From the NCBI RefSeq assembly GCF_900184965.1, contig NZ_FXYA01000199.1, forward strand, positions 124,001-188,000: a DNA stretch of 64,000 bases. Reading direction: 5' to 3'. A program made the position numbers and the translations under genes. The notes beneath the pieces were generated by a model that worked only from the letters and a program-made list of their open reading frames with translations, did no database searches and had not been told where the DNA came from. Position 1 is the first letter of the stretch, and each line of letters starts with the position of its first letter. Below, in pieces: positions 26,179 to 34,985 of this stretch. The stretch comes from Akkermansia muciniphila (GTDB lineage: Bacteria > Verrucomicrobiota > Verrucomicrobiia > Verrucomicrobiales > Akkermansiaceae).

Positions 26179-26919
26179 TTATGGCCTGCCTGCGGAAGTC
26201 ATGCCGTCCCACGCGGGAAAGTAATAATGCAGGGTAGGTTCAGGCTCATTCAACAGGCGGTAATGCCACCATTCCGGAGCATAATTGGCAAAACCCTGTT
26301 TTTCAAAAGCCTTTTTCAAAATCATCCTGTTTCTGCGTTGGGACGGAGTCACTAATGTGGAGTCCGTGGCGGAACTGGGATCCAGCAGGTCATGATGGCC
26401 GCCCATATCCACCGGCTTTCCGGTCCTGGCGTACAGCAGGGAAACATCCACAGCCACGCCCCGGGAATGTTCCGAGAAATCGCGCACATAGTGGTCTCCG
26501 AACACCTTGGCCTTGTCAATATGGGGATAATACCGGGACTTCATCTTCTGGTCCCCTTCGTCAGCTCCCCATTTGCAAATGTCCAGCACGGCGGTATGGG
26601 GACGGTAGGCGTCATAAATTTCCAGCAGGTAACCCTGACGATACAAATCTTCCGAGACTTTTTTCAACGCCTGCGCCGCCTGGGTGCGCAGGATGGCGCG
26701 CCGACCGTGGTAACCGTCCAGCGGACGCCCTACAAAATTGTCATATCCGGCATATTTCAAATTAGTCTTTACCAGGGGTGCCACCTGGTCCACATACACA
26801 AAGCCCGGCTGCATCACGGGCTGAAGGGGCTGATTGAACGCCGGTTTGAATTCCTTGCTGCCGGAACAGGAAACCAGTAACATGAACATGCCGCATACCG
26901 CAGCTACGCAAGTCTTCAT
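26179..26919 (-). CDS. D-alanyl-D-alanine dipeptidase, VanX/M15D family lipoprotein
   Basis: 246 residues from MKTCVAAV; an upstream in-frame ATG at 26937 would add six residues. The signal sequence ends in LLVSC, a good lipobox, so it is likely anchored at the outer membrane or periplasm. M15D zinc-site motifs are present: EIYDAYRPHTAV, SEHSRGVAVDVSLL (SxHxxGxAxD) and PEWWHYRL (ExxH). It cleaves D-Ala-D-Ala, usually for peptidoglycan turnover or nutrition in species without vancomycin clusters; no vanH or vanA is present. It starts 38 bases after the rpoD stop on the same strand. Confidence 0.88.
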   Translation of the reverse strand: MKTCVAAVCGMFMLLVSCSGSKEFKPAFNQPLQPVMQPGFVYVDQVAPLVKTNLKYAGYDNFVGRPLDGYHGRRAILRTQAAQALKKVSEDLYRQGYLLEIYDAYRPHTAVLDICKWGADEGDQKMKSRYYPHIDKAKVFGDHYVRDFSEHSRGVAVDVSLLYARTGKPVDMGGHHDLLDPSSATDSTLVTPSQRRNRMILKKAFEKQGFANYAPEWWHYRLLNEPEPTLHYYFPAWDGMTSAGRP

Positions 26920-26957
26920 GACCACGAAGCGTAGCACGGCATGCGGCGCAAATCCGG

Positions 26958-29024
26958 TCAGGATTCCGTCATTTCCAGGAATCCCTTGATCTTGCTGATG
27001 CGCGTGGGATGGCGCAGCTTGCGGAGGGCTTTGGCTTCAATCTGGCGAATGCGTTCGCGGGTGACGCTGAACTGGCGGCCCACTTCCTCCAGAGTGCGGG
27101 GACTGCCGTCCCGGAGGCCGAAGCGCTGTTCAATAACTTCGCGTTCACGGTCCGTGAGGGTGTCCAGAACATCCTTGATTTTTTCTTTCAGGAAAGAGAA
27201 GGAGGCTTCCTCCATGGGATTTTCCGCCGCCTTGTCTTCAATAAAGTCACCGAAGGAGGTATCGTCGGAATCCCCCACGGGGGCTTGCAGGGAAATGGGC
27301 TGCTGGGCCATTTTCAAAACGGAACGCACGCGTTCCACAGGCAGATGGATTTCTTCCGCGATTTCTTCCGGAGTGGGTTCCCTACCGTACTCCTGCACCA
27401 GCTGCTTTTGCACGCGCATCAATTTGTTGATGGTTTCAATCATGTGCACGGGAATGCGGATGGTGCGGGCCTGGTCTGCAATGGAGCGGGTGATGGCCTG
27501 GCGGATCCACCAGGTGGCATAGGTGGAGAATTTGTAGCCGCGGCGGTATTCAAATTTTTCCACCGCCTTCATCAGGCCCATGTTGCCTTCCTGAATCAGA
27601 TCCAGGAAGGAGAGGCCGCGGTTGGTATATTTTTTGGCAATGGAAATGACCAGGCGCAGGTTGGCCTCTACCATTTCATCCTTGGCCCTGCGGGCTTCGC
27701 GAAGCCATTTGCGGAGTTCCTGGTAGGCTTCTCCCATCTCATCCGCAGTCATCCACATGCGAAGCTCCAGCTCTGCCAGATGTTCCTTGAGTTCCTTGTT
27801 GTCCGGATCCAGGGCAACCTTCTTCTGCATGCGGAGCACGCGGTCGCGGGCCTCGTCAATCATGGAACAGAAATCCTCAATCACCTTGTGCTTGAAATAC
27901 AGGCGACCGAAGAACTTCACCAAAACGCCGGCAACTTTGTCGAATTCGGCCTGGCGGGCCTTGACGGACTTGGCCGCCTCCTTGCTGCGGTACAGCTTGC
28001 GGAAGGAACCGGATGCGTCCTGATGGGTCTGCTGTATCTGGGCGCAGAGCTGGGCCAGCCCTTTCATATAGCGCTCACGGGAGTCTATCTTTTTGTCAAG
28101 GATAACGCGGTCAAAGCGTTCCTCATTGTCGAGCAGGCGATAGGCTACGTCCAGATAGGCATTCGCGATGAAACCGAAGCGGTGCACACAGCGCTGGACG
28201 TTCTGTTCCGCGTCCTCAATTCTCTTGGAAATGGCCACTTCCTCTTCACGGGTAAGCAGGGAAACCTGGCCCATTTGTTTCAGGTACATGCGGACGGGAT
28301 CATCCAGAATGTCCATCTTGGCTTCGAGCTTTTCCTCTTCGTCCTCTTCTTCCGTGCTGATGCGGGTGCGGTCCGTGTAGCTGTCCACATCAGACGCGTC
28401 AATGATGTCAAACGCCATGCTGCGCAGGCGGTCCATGATGGCCTCGTAATCCTGCTGATCGACAATGTCGTTGGGAAGGGAGTCATTAATATCGTCAAAA
28501 GTCAGATACCCCTGTTCCTTGGCGAGCTTGATAAGTTCACGGATTTTTTCCTGAATCTCCGGAGCGTCAATCGGATTCGTGACCTTGCGGCTGGCAGCCC
28601 TCTTGCGTTCCTCTTCCAATATTTCGCTTAACTTTTTGGGCGTTTCCTCCTTCGCAGCAGGTTTGGCAGCCTTCTTCTCAGCCGGCTTCTTCTCCGCAGC
28701 CTTGGCTGGAGCTTTCTTGGCAGGAACAGCTTCAGGCGCCTTTGCCGGAGTCTTTTTGGCGGCCGGCGCCGCCTTCTTGGAGGCAGAAGCCGGAGACGCT
28801 TTTTTTGCCGGGGCCTTTTTTTCCGCAACGGGTTTGGCGGCGGCCTTTTCCGTAGCCGGAGCGGCAACCCTGGCGGAGTTTTTTTTGGCTGGAGCCGCCT
28901 TCGGAGCGGTTTTGGAATTTTTTGCGGCGGGCCGGGCCGTTATTTTTTCCTTGGATTCAGAAGCTTTTTTGTTGGCGGAAGTCTTCTTGGGAGAAGAGGG
29001 GGATGGGTCACCGGATTTGGACAT
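26958..29024 (-). CDS. rpoD: Primary RNA polymerase sigma factor with Lys/Ala/Pro-rich N-terminal extension
   Basis: 688 residues. Residues 1 to about 131 are low-complexity, basic and repetitive (many [12 protein letters not shown] units). Residues 132-230 resemble region 1.1 ([19 protein letters not shown]-type). Regions 1.2 to 4 are canonical: [21 protein letters not shown], region 2.3-2.4 with [19 protein letters not shown], and region 4.2 with [20 protein letters not shown] and [11 protein letters not shown]. It directs core polymerase to housekeeping promoters. The start is an ATG at 29024; a GTG at 29045 would add seven residues. It follows dnaG by 59 bases, the classic macromolecular-synthesis pairing. 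Confidence 0.95.
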   Translation of the reverse strand: MSKSGDPSPSSPKKTSANKKASESKEKITARPAAKNSKTAPKAAPAKKNSARVAAPATEKAAAKPVAEKKAPAKKASPASASKKAAPAAKKTPAKAPEAVPAKKAPAKAAEKKPAEKKAAKPAAKEETPKKLSEILEEERKRAASRKVTNPIDAPEIQEKIRELIKLAKEQGYLTFDDINDSLPNDIVDQQDYEAIMDRLRSMAFDIIDASDVDSYTDRTRISTEEEDEEEKLEAKMDILDDPVRMYLKQMGQVSLLTREEEVAISKRIEDAEQNVQRCVHRFGFIANAYLDVAYRLLDNEERFDRVILDKKIDSRERYMKGLAQLCAQIQQTHQDASGSFRKLYRSKEAAKSVKARQAEFDKVAGVLVKFFGRLYFKHKVIEDFCSMIDEARDRVLRMQKKVALDPDNKELKEHLAELELRMWMTADEMGEAYQELRKWLREARRAKDEMVEANLRLVISIAKKYTNRGLSFLDLIQEGNMGLMKAVEKFEYRRGYKFSTYATWWIRQAITRSIADQARTIRIPVHMIETINKLMRVQKQLVQEYGREPTPEEIAEEIHLPVERVRSVLKMAQQPISLQAPVGDSDDTSFGDFIEDKAAENPMEEASFSFLKEKIKDVLDTLTDREREVIEQRFGLRDGSPRTLEEVGRQFSVTRERIRQIEAKALRKLRHPTRISKIKGFLEMTES

Positions 29025-29083
29025 ATCTTGAAAAGAAGAGGGCACAATTCACCATTATATCAATACCCGGAGGTATCGAGGCA

Positions 29084-30883
29084 CTACATTGTACCCAGCA
29101 AACGCTTCAAGTCAACACTAAGTTTGGACAATTCCAGCCTTCTGGCAGCATCCGTGGAGGGATCCGCCAGTTCCGCCATCAGGGAAGCGATGTGCCTCTC
29201 CAAAGCGGCCTTCGCAATGCCGGAGCAGGCTTCCTGTACACTCCTGTCCACATCGGGAATGGGGATAGGCTCCAGATTCAGCATACCCAGGGCATCCCGT
29301 TCCGGCTGAGGCAGGGACGCCAAAAAAGCCTGAACGGCCGCGGGGCTGTCCGGAGAAGGCAGCCTGGCCAGAATTTTTTTTAAGATGCCTCCGCCCTGCA
29401 GCAGCCGCATCGGCTCCAGCAATTCTTCAATACGGTCCACGATAAGCCCCTGGGCACGGGAATTCTGAAGGGCCAGTTCACAGAGCACGGCCACGGCGCG
29501 ATCCATTTTCACGGGAGGATGCCGCGGGACCCCCGCAGCCGTCTTACGCTCTGCGGACTGGGCCTGTTCCTGCCCCTTCCGGCGTCCGGCCATTCTGACG
29601 GCGCCGCGCAAATTATCTGCAGCCATGCGCATGCGCGTGGCTATGTCAGCCGTAGCCAGGTCCCGGGCCACCGGATCGCTCATGCAGGCCAGCAGGACCG
29701 TCATCTCACGGGCAAAAGCGGCGCTGGAAGCGGCGTCATCTAACAAACCGCCCTCCCTGGCCCGCTCAATGCGAACCTCAAAGAAGGAACGGGCCCGCTC
29801 CACCATCCCAGAAAAAGCCTCTTTCCCCTCCCTCTTCATGAAAGAATCAGGATCGTCCCCGGCAGGAAGGTTCACCAGGTAAATATCCTTGCCGAAGGGG
29901 GCCAGTTCACGAAAAGCCCGATCCGCTGCAGCCATGCCCGCCTTGTCCGCATCAAAACACAACACTATCCGTGAAGCATAACGTGAAAGAATCCGGGCAT
30001 GCTCCGGAGTAAACGCCGTCCCCAAAGGGGCTACGGCAAAAGAAATACCCGCCTCGTGGCAGGCAATGACGTCAATCTGCCCCTCGCACAACAGGGCTTT
30101 GCCGCTTTTTCCCATAGGGCCGCGCGCCTTGTCCAGGGCAAACACCACGTCCCCCTTCTTGAAAATGGCCGTCTCCGGGGAATTAACGTACTTGCCTGCG
30201 TTTTCCTGAGGCCGCAGAATGCGGCCGGAAAACGCCACACATTCTCCGTACACATTGTTGATGGGGAACATCAGCCTGTCCCGGAAACGGGCGTACAAAT
30301 CACCCCGTTCTCCGCGGTTGGCGAGACCGGAATCTATCAGGACCTGGTCCGGAATCCCCTCCCTGCGGGCCCAGGCCAGAAACTCCCGCGAGGAATCGGG
30401 AGCCCATCCCACCTGCCAGCGTTTCGCCATGTCTGCCCCATAGCCGCGGGAATTCAGGTAAGCCCTGGCCTCCGCCGCCTTCGGGGAACAAAGCAGGAGC
30501 CTGTGAAAAAAAACAGCTGCCTTCTTGTGGGCTACAAGCAAAGCCGTGCGTGCCTTGCGCCGTTTTTCTTCCGCGGCGTCATAAACCTCTTCCACAATGG
30601 AGATTCCGGCTTTTTCCGCCAGCCTTCGCACGGTATCCGCAAACCCCAGGTTCTCCATCTTCATCACAAAAGTAATGGCGGATCCTCCTTCCCCGCAGCC
30701 AAAGCATTTGAAATTCTGCCGACTCTGGTCCACAATAAAGGAAGGCGTCTTTTCATTGTGGAACGGGCAGCACGCCTTCCACCGGGAACCGGCCCTTTTC
30801 AGGGGAAGATAGGAGCCCACTACATCTACAATGTCAGTGGCCTCCAGAACGCGCCGGATGCTGTCTTCATCAATCCTTCCCAT
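29084..30883 (-). CDS. dnaG: DNA primase
   Basis: 599 residues from MGRIDEDSIRRVLEATDI, the normal DnaG start; the open frame runs 49 codons further upstream, but that part looks non-coding. Domains: CHC2 zinc finger (CCPFHNEKTPSF ... FKCFGCGEGG, about residues 41-65), the DnaG core with FRDRLMFPINNVYGECVAFSGR, and a TOPRIM domain with EGQIDVIACHEAG and FDADKAGMAA. The C-terminal 150 residues would bind DnaB. It makes RNA primers for replication. rpoD follows on the same strand. Confidence 0.95.
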   Translation of the reverse strand: MGRIDEDSIRRVLEATDIVDVVGSYLPLKRAGSRWKACCPFHNEKTPSFIVDQSRQNFKCFGCGEGGSAITFVMKMENLGFADTVRRLAEKAGISIVEEVYDAAEEKRRKARTALLVAHKKAAVFFHRLLLCSPKAAEARAYLNSRGYGADMAKRWQVGWAPDSSREFLAWARREGIPDQVLIDSGLANRGERGDLYARFRDRLMFPINNVYGECVAFSGRILRPQENAGKYVNSPETAIFKKGDVVFALDKARGPMGKSGKALLCEGQIDVIACHEAGISFAVAPLGTAFTPEHARILSRYASRIVLCFDADKAGMAAADRAFRELAPFGKDIYLVNLPAGDDPDSFMKREGKEAFSGMVERARSFFEVRIERAREGGLLDDAASSAAFAREMTVLLACMSDPVARDLATADIATRMRMAADNLRGAVRMAGRRKGQEQAQSAERKTAAGVPRHPPVKMDRAVAVLCELALQNSRAQGLIVDRIEELLEPMRLLQGGGILKKILARLPSPDSPAAVQAFLASLPQPERDALGMLNLEPIPIPDVDRSVQEACSGIAKAALERHIASLMAELADPSTDAARRLELSKLSVDLKRLLGTM

Positions 30884-31064
30884 AAGGCGGAACCAGTCTA
30901 TCACAAGGGGGCCGGGTGCACAAGAAGACAGAACCGGAACGTCATGCACGGAAAAACAATGCCTCCGCAGGCAGAAAAAAAATGGCGCAGCGCCAATGGC
31001 TTTCCTCCCCGGAGGAACACATTTCCCCATTGAGCGCGGGAACGGAACATGCTAGCCTGTCCGC

Positions 31065-32501
31065 ATGAAGCGCATCCACCTTCTGTTGCTGGCTCTGCTG
31101 GCCCTGTTTGCCGGCGCCCCCTTCCGGGCGGCCGCGGAGGACACTTTCCGCGACAGGGTAGTCATTATCCCCGTAGGGGAAGACTCCCTGACCAGCAAAC
31201 AAAGCTTCGGCTTCATGAACCGCATCCTGAAGAGGGCGCAAGAGGAGCAGGCTCGCGCAGTAGTATTCGACTTGAACACGCCCGGGGGCCTGGCCTGGGA
31301 AACCAGCGAAATGATGATGAAAAGCATCCAGCCGCTCACCATTCCCACCTACGCCTACGTAAACCCCAGGGCCATGTCCGCCGGGGCGCTCATCTCCGCG
31401 GCGTGCGATAAAATTTACATGGCGCCCGTCTCCTCCATAGGGGCGGCCGGCATCATCACCTCATCCGGAGAGGAAATGGACCCCGTCATGCGCAAAAAAG
31501 CGGAAAGCGCCTTCTGGGCCTTTACCCGCTCCGTCGTGACGGAAAAGGGTTACCGCCCGGAAGTGGTGAAAGCCATGATGATCCCGTCCGACCAGGACCA
31601 GCAGTTCGGCCCCGTCAAACTGGAAAAAGGCGCGCTCCTGACCCTGACGGGCAAGGAAGCCGCCGCGCGTCTGGAAGACGGCAGGCCCCTGCTGGCCCAG
31701 GGCACAGCCTCTTCCGTCACGGATCTGCTGACCCAGGAGAAAGTGAATGCCCCCGTAGTCACGGCGGAACCTACGGCGTTTGAGCGCATCGGCCTCTGGA
31801 TTGCGTGGGCTTCCCCCATCCTGATCCTGCTGGGCATCGGCGGCATTTACATGGAATTTAAAACGCCGGGATTCGGCATCGGCGGTATTGTGGCCATTGC
31901 CGCGTTTGCCCTGTTCTTCTTCGGCAACAACATTGCCGGGAATCTGGCCGGCTATGAGACGGCGGCCCTGCTCGTTCTGGGCATAATCCTTCTTTGCGTG
32001 GAATTCTTCGTTATCCCGGGCACATTCATTGCTGCCGTTGCGGGCGGCGTCTGCATCTTTCTGGCCCTGTTCGGCGGCATGGTCAGCTCCTGGGAATGGG
32101 ACCATATCATCCGGGACGGACAGTGGAATGACGTCAACACGCTGGCGGCAGTCCTGGGCATTCCCCTCCTGAAACTGGCCCTGGGCCTGACCGGAGGCTC
32201 CATTCTGATTGCCCTGCTGATGAAATACCTCCCGGATTCCATCCTGATGCGCCGTGTCACCAACGCCACGGTCAGCGGAGGTTCCGCCGGTGAAGCGGTC
32301 AATATCGCGCGCGTTCAGGTAGGAGACCGCGGGAACGCCGTCACGGAGCTGAAACCTAACGGAAAAGCCATGATTCATGGCGAAATATGCGAGGTTTTCT
32401 CTCGACAAGGCATACTGATTAAGGGTACCCCTGTGCGCGTCGTGGACATCCGTCCATTCGACCTCGTCGTCGTCAAGGACGACTTCCCCTCCGGGGATTG
32501 A
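31065..32501 (+). CDS. NfeD family membrane-bound ClpP-like serine protease
   Basis: 478 residues, the long (1510-type) NfeD form. There is a signal peptide (1-24), then a ClpP-class domain (about 30-230) with VFDLNTPGG, NPRAMSAGALISAACD holding the Ser nucleophile, and DPVMRKKAES with the likely catalytic Lys. Four to five transmembrane helices follow at about 245-390, then the C-terminal NfeD OB-fold (GNAVTELKPNGKAMIHGEI). Relatives cleave membrane proteins such as stomatin partners; no stomatin gene is adjacent. It diverges from dnaG. Its stop touches an in-frame TTG of the rimO frame. Confidence 0.88.
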   Translation: MKRIHLLLLALLALFAGAPFRAAAEDTFRDRVVIIPVGEDSLTSKQSFGFMNRILKRAQEEQARAVVFDLNTPGGLAWETSEMMMKSIQPLTIPTYAYVNPRAMSAGALISAACDKIYMAPVSSIGAAGIITSSGEEMDPVMRKKAESAFWAFTRSVVTEKGYRPEVVKAMMIPSDQDQQFGPVKLEKGALLTLTGKEAAARLEDGRPLLAQGTASSVTDLLTQEKVNAPVVTAEPTAFERIGLWIAWASPILILLGIGGIYMEFKTPGFGIGGIVAIAAFALFFFGNNIAGNLAGYETAALLVLGIILLCVEFFVIPGTFIAAVAGGVCIFLALFGGMVSSWEWDHIIRDGQWNDVNTLAAVLGIPLLKLALGLTGGSILIALLMKYLPDSILMRRVTNATVSGGSAGEAVNIARVQVGDRGNAVTELKPNGKAMIHGEICEVFSRQGILIKGTPVRVVDIRPFDLVVVKDDFPSGD

Positions 32502-32527
32502 CGCCATCACGCTTCCTACTTACTGCC

Positions 32528-33886
32528 ATGCCTCTCACCGTTGGACTCATTTCCCTGGGCTGTCCCAAGAATCTGGTTGACTCTGAAATCATGATCGGCC
32601 ACCTGCAAAAAGCCGGCATGACCATGACTCCGGAACCGGAACTTGCGGACGTAATGGTAGTCAATACCTGCGCTTTCATTGACCAGGCCAAGCAGGAAGC
32701 CATCGACGCCATTCTGGACATCGTGCGCGCCCGGGAAAACGGGGCTTATCCGGAAAACCAGAAACTAATCGTGGCGGGCTGCCTGTCCCAGCGTTTCCGC
32801 AAGGAACTGCCCGCCCTGCTGCCGGAGGTGGACGCCTTTATCGGTCCGGATCAAATCACCAAACTGCCGGAAATTATCACTCAAGTGATGAACCGGACCA
32901 TACAGGACCGGAATTTCATTGAAGGGAAATGCAGGTACGTTCCTGACTGGAACACGCCGCGCTACCGCCTTACCCCGCCGCACACGGCCTACATCAAGAT
33001 AGCGGAAGGCTGCAACCACGGCTGCGCCTACTGCATTATTCCCATGATCCGTGGACGCCACCGCAGCCGTTCCCAGCAGGACGTGGTGCGTGAAGCGGAA
33101 GCCCTTATCCGGTCCGGCGTGAAGGAAATCTGCCTCATCGCGCAGGACATCACCTATTACGGCATGGATAAATGGACGGACGAACGCCCCAACCGCCGCA
33201 GCGCGGTCGATTCCTCCCGCGGAGAGTCCCTGGCCTCCCTGCTCCGCGCCCTGAACGCCATTGAGGGGGAATTCTGGATCAGGCTGCTCTACACCCACCC
33301 CGCCCACTGGAGCGACGAACTGACCGCCGCCATCGCAGAATGCCCCAAAGTGGCCCGCTATGTAGACATCCCCCTCCAGCACATTTCCGATAACATGCTG
33401 GACGCCATGCAGCGCGTAACGGACGGAGACTATATCCGCACCTTGCTCCGGAAGATCCGGAAAGCCGTTCCGGGCATCGCCATCCGCACCACCTTCATCA
33501 CCGGATTCCCCGGAGAAACGGAAGAAGACCATCAGGAGCTGATGGAGTTTATCGAGGAATTTCGTTTTGAACGCGCCGGCATATTCACCTTCTCACGGGA
33601 GGAAGGGACAAAAGCCTACAAGATGCCCAACCAGGTGCACCACCGCACCAAGGCGCGCCGTTACAATGAAGCAACCATGTTGCTGGCGCGTCTCGCCTCG
33701 GAAACGGGCCAGGAGCAAATAGGCAGACAAATCCGCGTGCTGGTGGATGCACCCGGAGTCGCCAGGACGGAATGGGATGCTCCGGACATCGACGGAACCG
33801 TTTCCGTTCCTCTGACGCTGCCCGTCGGACAATTCGCCACCGTCACCGTAACGGATGCCGTTGCGTATGAATTGACGGCGGAATAA
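32528..33886 (+). CDS. rimO: Ribosomal protein S12 methylthiotransferase
   Basis: 452 residues from MPLTVGLISLGCPKNLVDSE, the standard RimO start; a TTG at 32498 overlapping the nfeD stop would add ten unlikely residues. The UPF0004 domain has three cluster-binding Cys (LGCPKN, NTCAF, GCLSQR). The radical-SAM motif CNHGCAYC is followed by IRGRHRSRS, a RimO hallmark separating it from MiaB, and a C-terminal TRAM domain closes the protein. It methylthiolates an Asp of ribosomal protein S12 using two 4Fe-4S clusters. It is probably in one transcript with nfeD. Confidence 0.95.
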   Translation: MPLTVGLISLGCPKNLVDSEIMIGHLQKAGMTMTPEPELADVMVVNTCAFIDQAKQEAIDAILDIVRARENGAYPENQKLIVAGCLSQRFRKELPALLPEVDAFIGPDQITKLPEIITQVMNRTIQDRNFIEGKCRYVPDWNTPRYRLTPPHTAYIKIAEGCNHGCAYCIIPMIRGRHRSRSQQDVVREAEALIRSGVKEICLIAQDITYYGMDKWTDERPNRRSAVDSSRGESLASLLRALNAIEGEFWIRLLYTHPAHWSDELTAAIAECPKVARYVDIPLQHISDNMLDAMQRVTDGDYIRTLLRKIRKAVPGIAIRTTFITGFPGETEEDHQELMEFIEEFRFERAGIFTFSREEGTKAYKMPNQVHHRTKARRYNEATMLLARLASETGQEQIGRQIRVLVDAPGVARTEWDAPDIDGTVSVPLTLPVGQFATVTVTDAVAYELTAE

Positions 33887-33929
33887 GATTACTTCCTTGC
33901 CCGGCAGAAAGAAACCGGGGACAAAAACA

Positions 33930-33975
33930 CGGGCGGAGCGTAGGCCTGCATATGTTGCCTCCTGTTTTCCGCCCG
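33930..33975 (-). terminator. Weak terminator-like hairpin downstream of the lipoprotein gene
   Basis: An 8-bp stem CGGGCGGA/TCCGCCCG (33930-33937 and 33968-33975) with a 30-nt loop. On the minus strand it is followed by TGTTTTTG. The large loop makes it a weaker candidate than the others. It lies between convergent rimO and the lipoprotein gene. Confidence 0.35.
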
Positions 33976-34001
33976 GCTTTCCGGATTTTTCCTCAAAGGC
34001 C

Positions 34002-34613
34002 CTACTGCTTCACGCTGGATTCAGGCAGGGGAACGTTTTCCGGAGGCGCTTCCTGAGGCGCGGCTCCCGACGGAGAAACGGAATTCGGAACAGGAACCAG
34101 AGAGGTATTCATCCGGGATATATCCAGCTCACGGGAAGCGGCGGCGGCTTCCGGACTGACGGCGCCCATATTGGAGGGCAAAGGAAGCAAGGCACCGTCC
34201 GGGCCAATCATATCGGAGGCGGAAACAGGATAAAAACTCATCATTTCCTGCGGATTAACAATCTCCGAGAGGCTCACGTAGCCCTGGCTGCCGTCTTCAA
34301 ACTCAACTTTGGCGAATAAATCCCCGCAGACCAGCACCTTTCCGGTTTTCACACCACCCCTGACGGTTCCGCTGGTGGAAAAATTATTTTCCGGATTCTG
34401 CTCAAACACCATCATTCTGTCCTTCTTGAACGTAACGGCTTCCCCAGGCTTGTAAAATGCCTGTTCCGCCTTGTTTTTAGCCGCCATTTTCTTGGAAGTG
34501 ATTCCTACGGGATCCAACGCGGAACTCTGGCGGTCCCAGGCATTCACATGCTTGTTCGGACCGCAGGAGGCCAGCAGCACCAGCAGAGCGGAAAAGGGAA
34601 AAAGCAATTTCAT
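34002..34613 (-). CDS. Lipoprotein of unknown function with SH3-like segment
   Basis: 203 residues. The signal peptide ends in LVLLASC (a clear lipobox, Cys at about 17), so it is a lipoprotein. Residues 60-120 contain a short beta pattern (GKVLVCGDLFAKVEFEDGSQGYVSLSEI, read in pieces) that looks SH3-like. The C-terminal 50 residues are Pro/Ser/Glu-rich and probably disordered. No family is recognised. It stands alone, convergent with rimO and divergent from malQ. Confidence 0.65.
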   Translation of the reverse strand: MKLLFPFSALLVLLASCGPNKHVNAWDRQSSALDPVGITSKKMAAKNKAEQAFYKPGEAVTFKKDRMMVFEQNPENNFSTSGTVRGGVKTGKVLVCGDLFAKVEFEDGSQGYVSLSEIVNPQEMMSFYPVSASDMIGPDGALLPLPSNMGAVSPEAAAASRELDISRMNTSLVPVPNSVSPSGAAPQEAPPENVPLPESSVKQ

Positions 34614-34985
34614 TTGCGGATTATCTTAATTGCCGCGGCTTACGGATGGAAGCAGAATTTGCGCCTGTTTCCGCCGGAGGCTGTTTCTAAAAGAAAAATT
34701 CCGCCTTTCCCTCCTGTTCATGCTGTTTCCGCAGAGAAAACCATGCCGCTCCCGAACCGGCCTCCCGGGCAAATAACCGGATTCCCGGTAAGGCATTTAT
34801 TCCCGCGGCGGAAAACAAACAGCCTGCCTTACCGGCGCCCGCCCCTGCTCCACTTCCCAGGAAAAACCGCAAAGCATGGCGCAAAGACAACGTATTAAGC
34901 TTGCTGCCTTCCCACCGGAAATGCTATTCTGGCGCTTACTGTTCCAACGGCTGACGAAGGTCTATCCGGAGGAACCGCTCAAGTA
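34614..34985. other. Divergent intergenic region upstream of malQ
   Basis: No gene is supported here. A promoter-like pair on the plus strand, TTGCTG (34901-34906) and TATTCT (34925-34930) with an 18-base spacer, would serve malQ. A GGAGG at 34970-34974 lies 11 bases before the malQ ATG, one of the few Shine-Dalgarno-like sites in the window. Confidence 0.35.

Noticed and set aside
30884-31030. 49-codon N-terminal extension of dnaG
   Set aside because: DnaG proteins start directly before the RIDEDSIRRV segment; the extension is Cys/Phe/Pro-rich and non-homologous.
33890-33952. 20-codon minus-strand frame (MQAYAPPVFLSPVS...) preceded by AGGAGG
   Set aside because: The Shine-Dalgarno and spacing are good, but it lies in the loop and arm of a terminator-like hairpin between convergent genes and most real genes here lack such sites, so chance is more likely.
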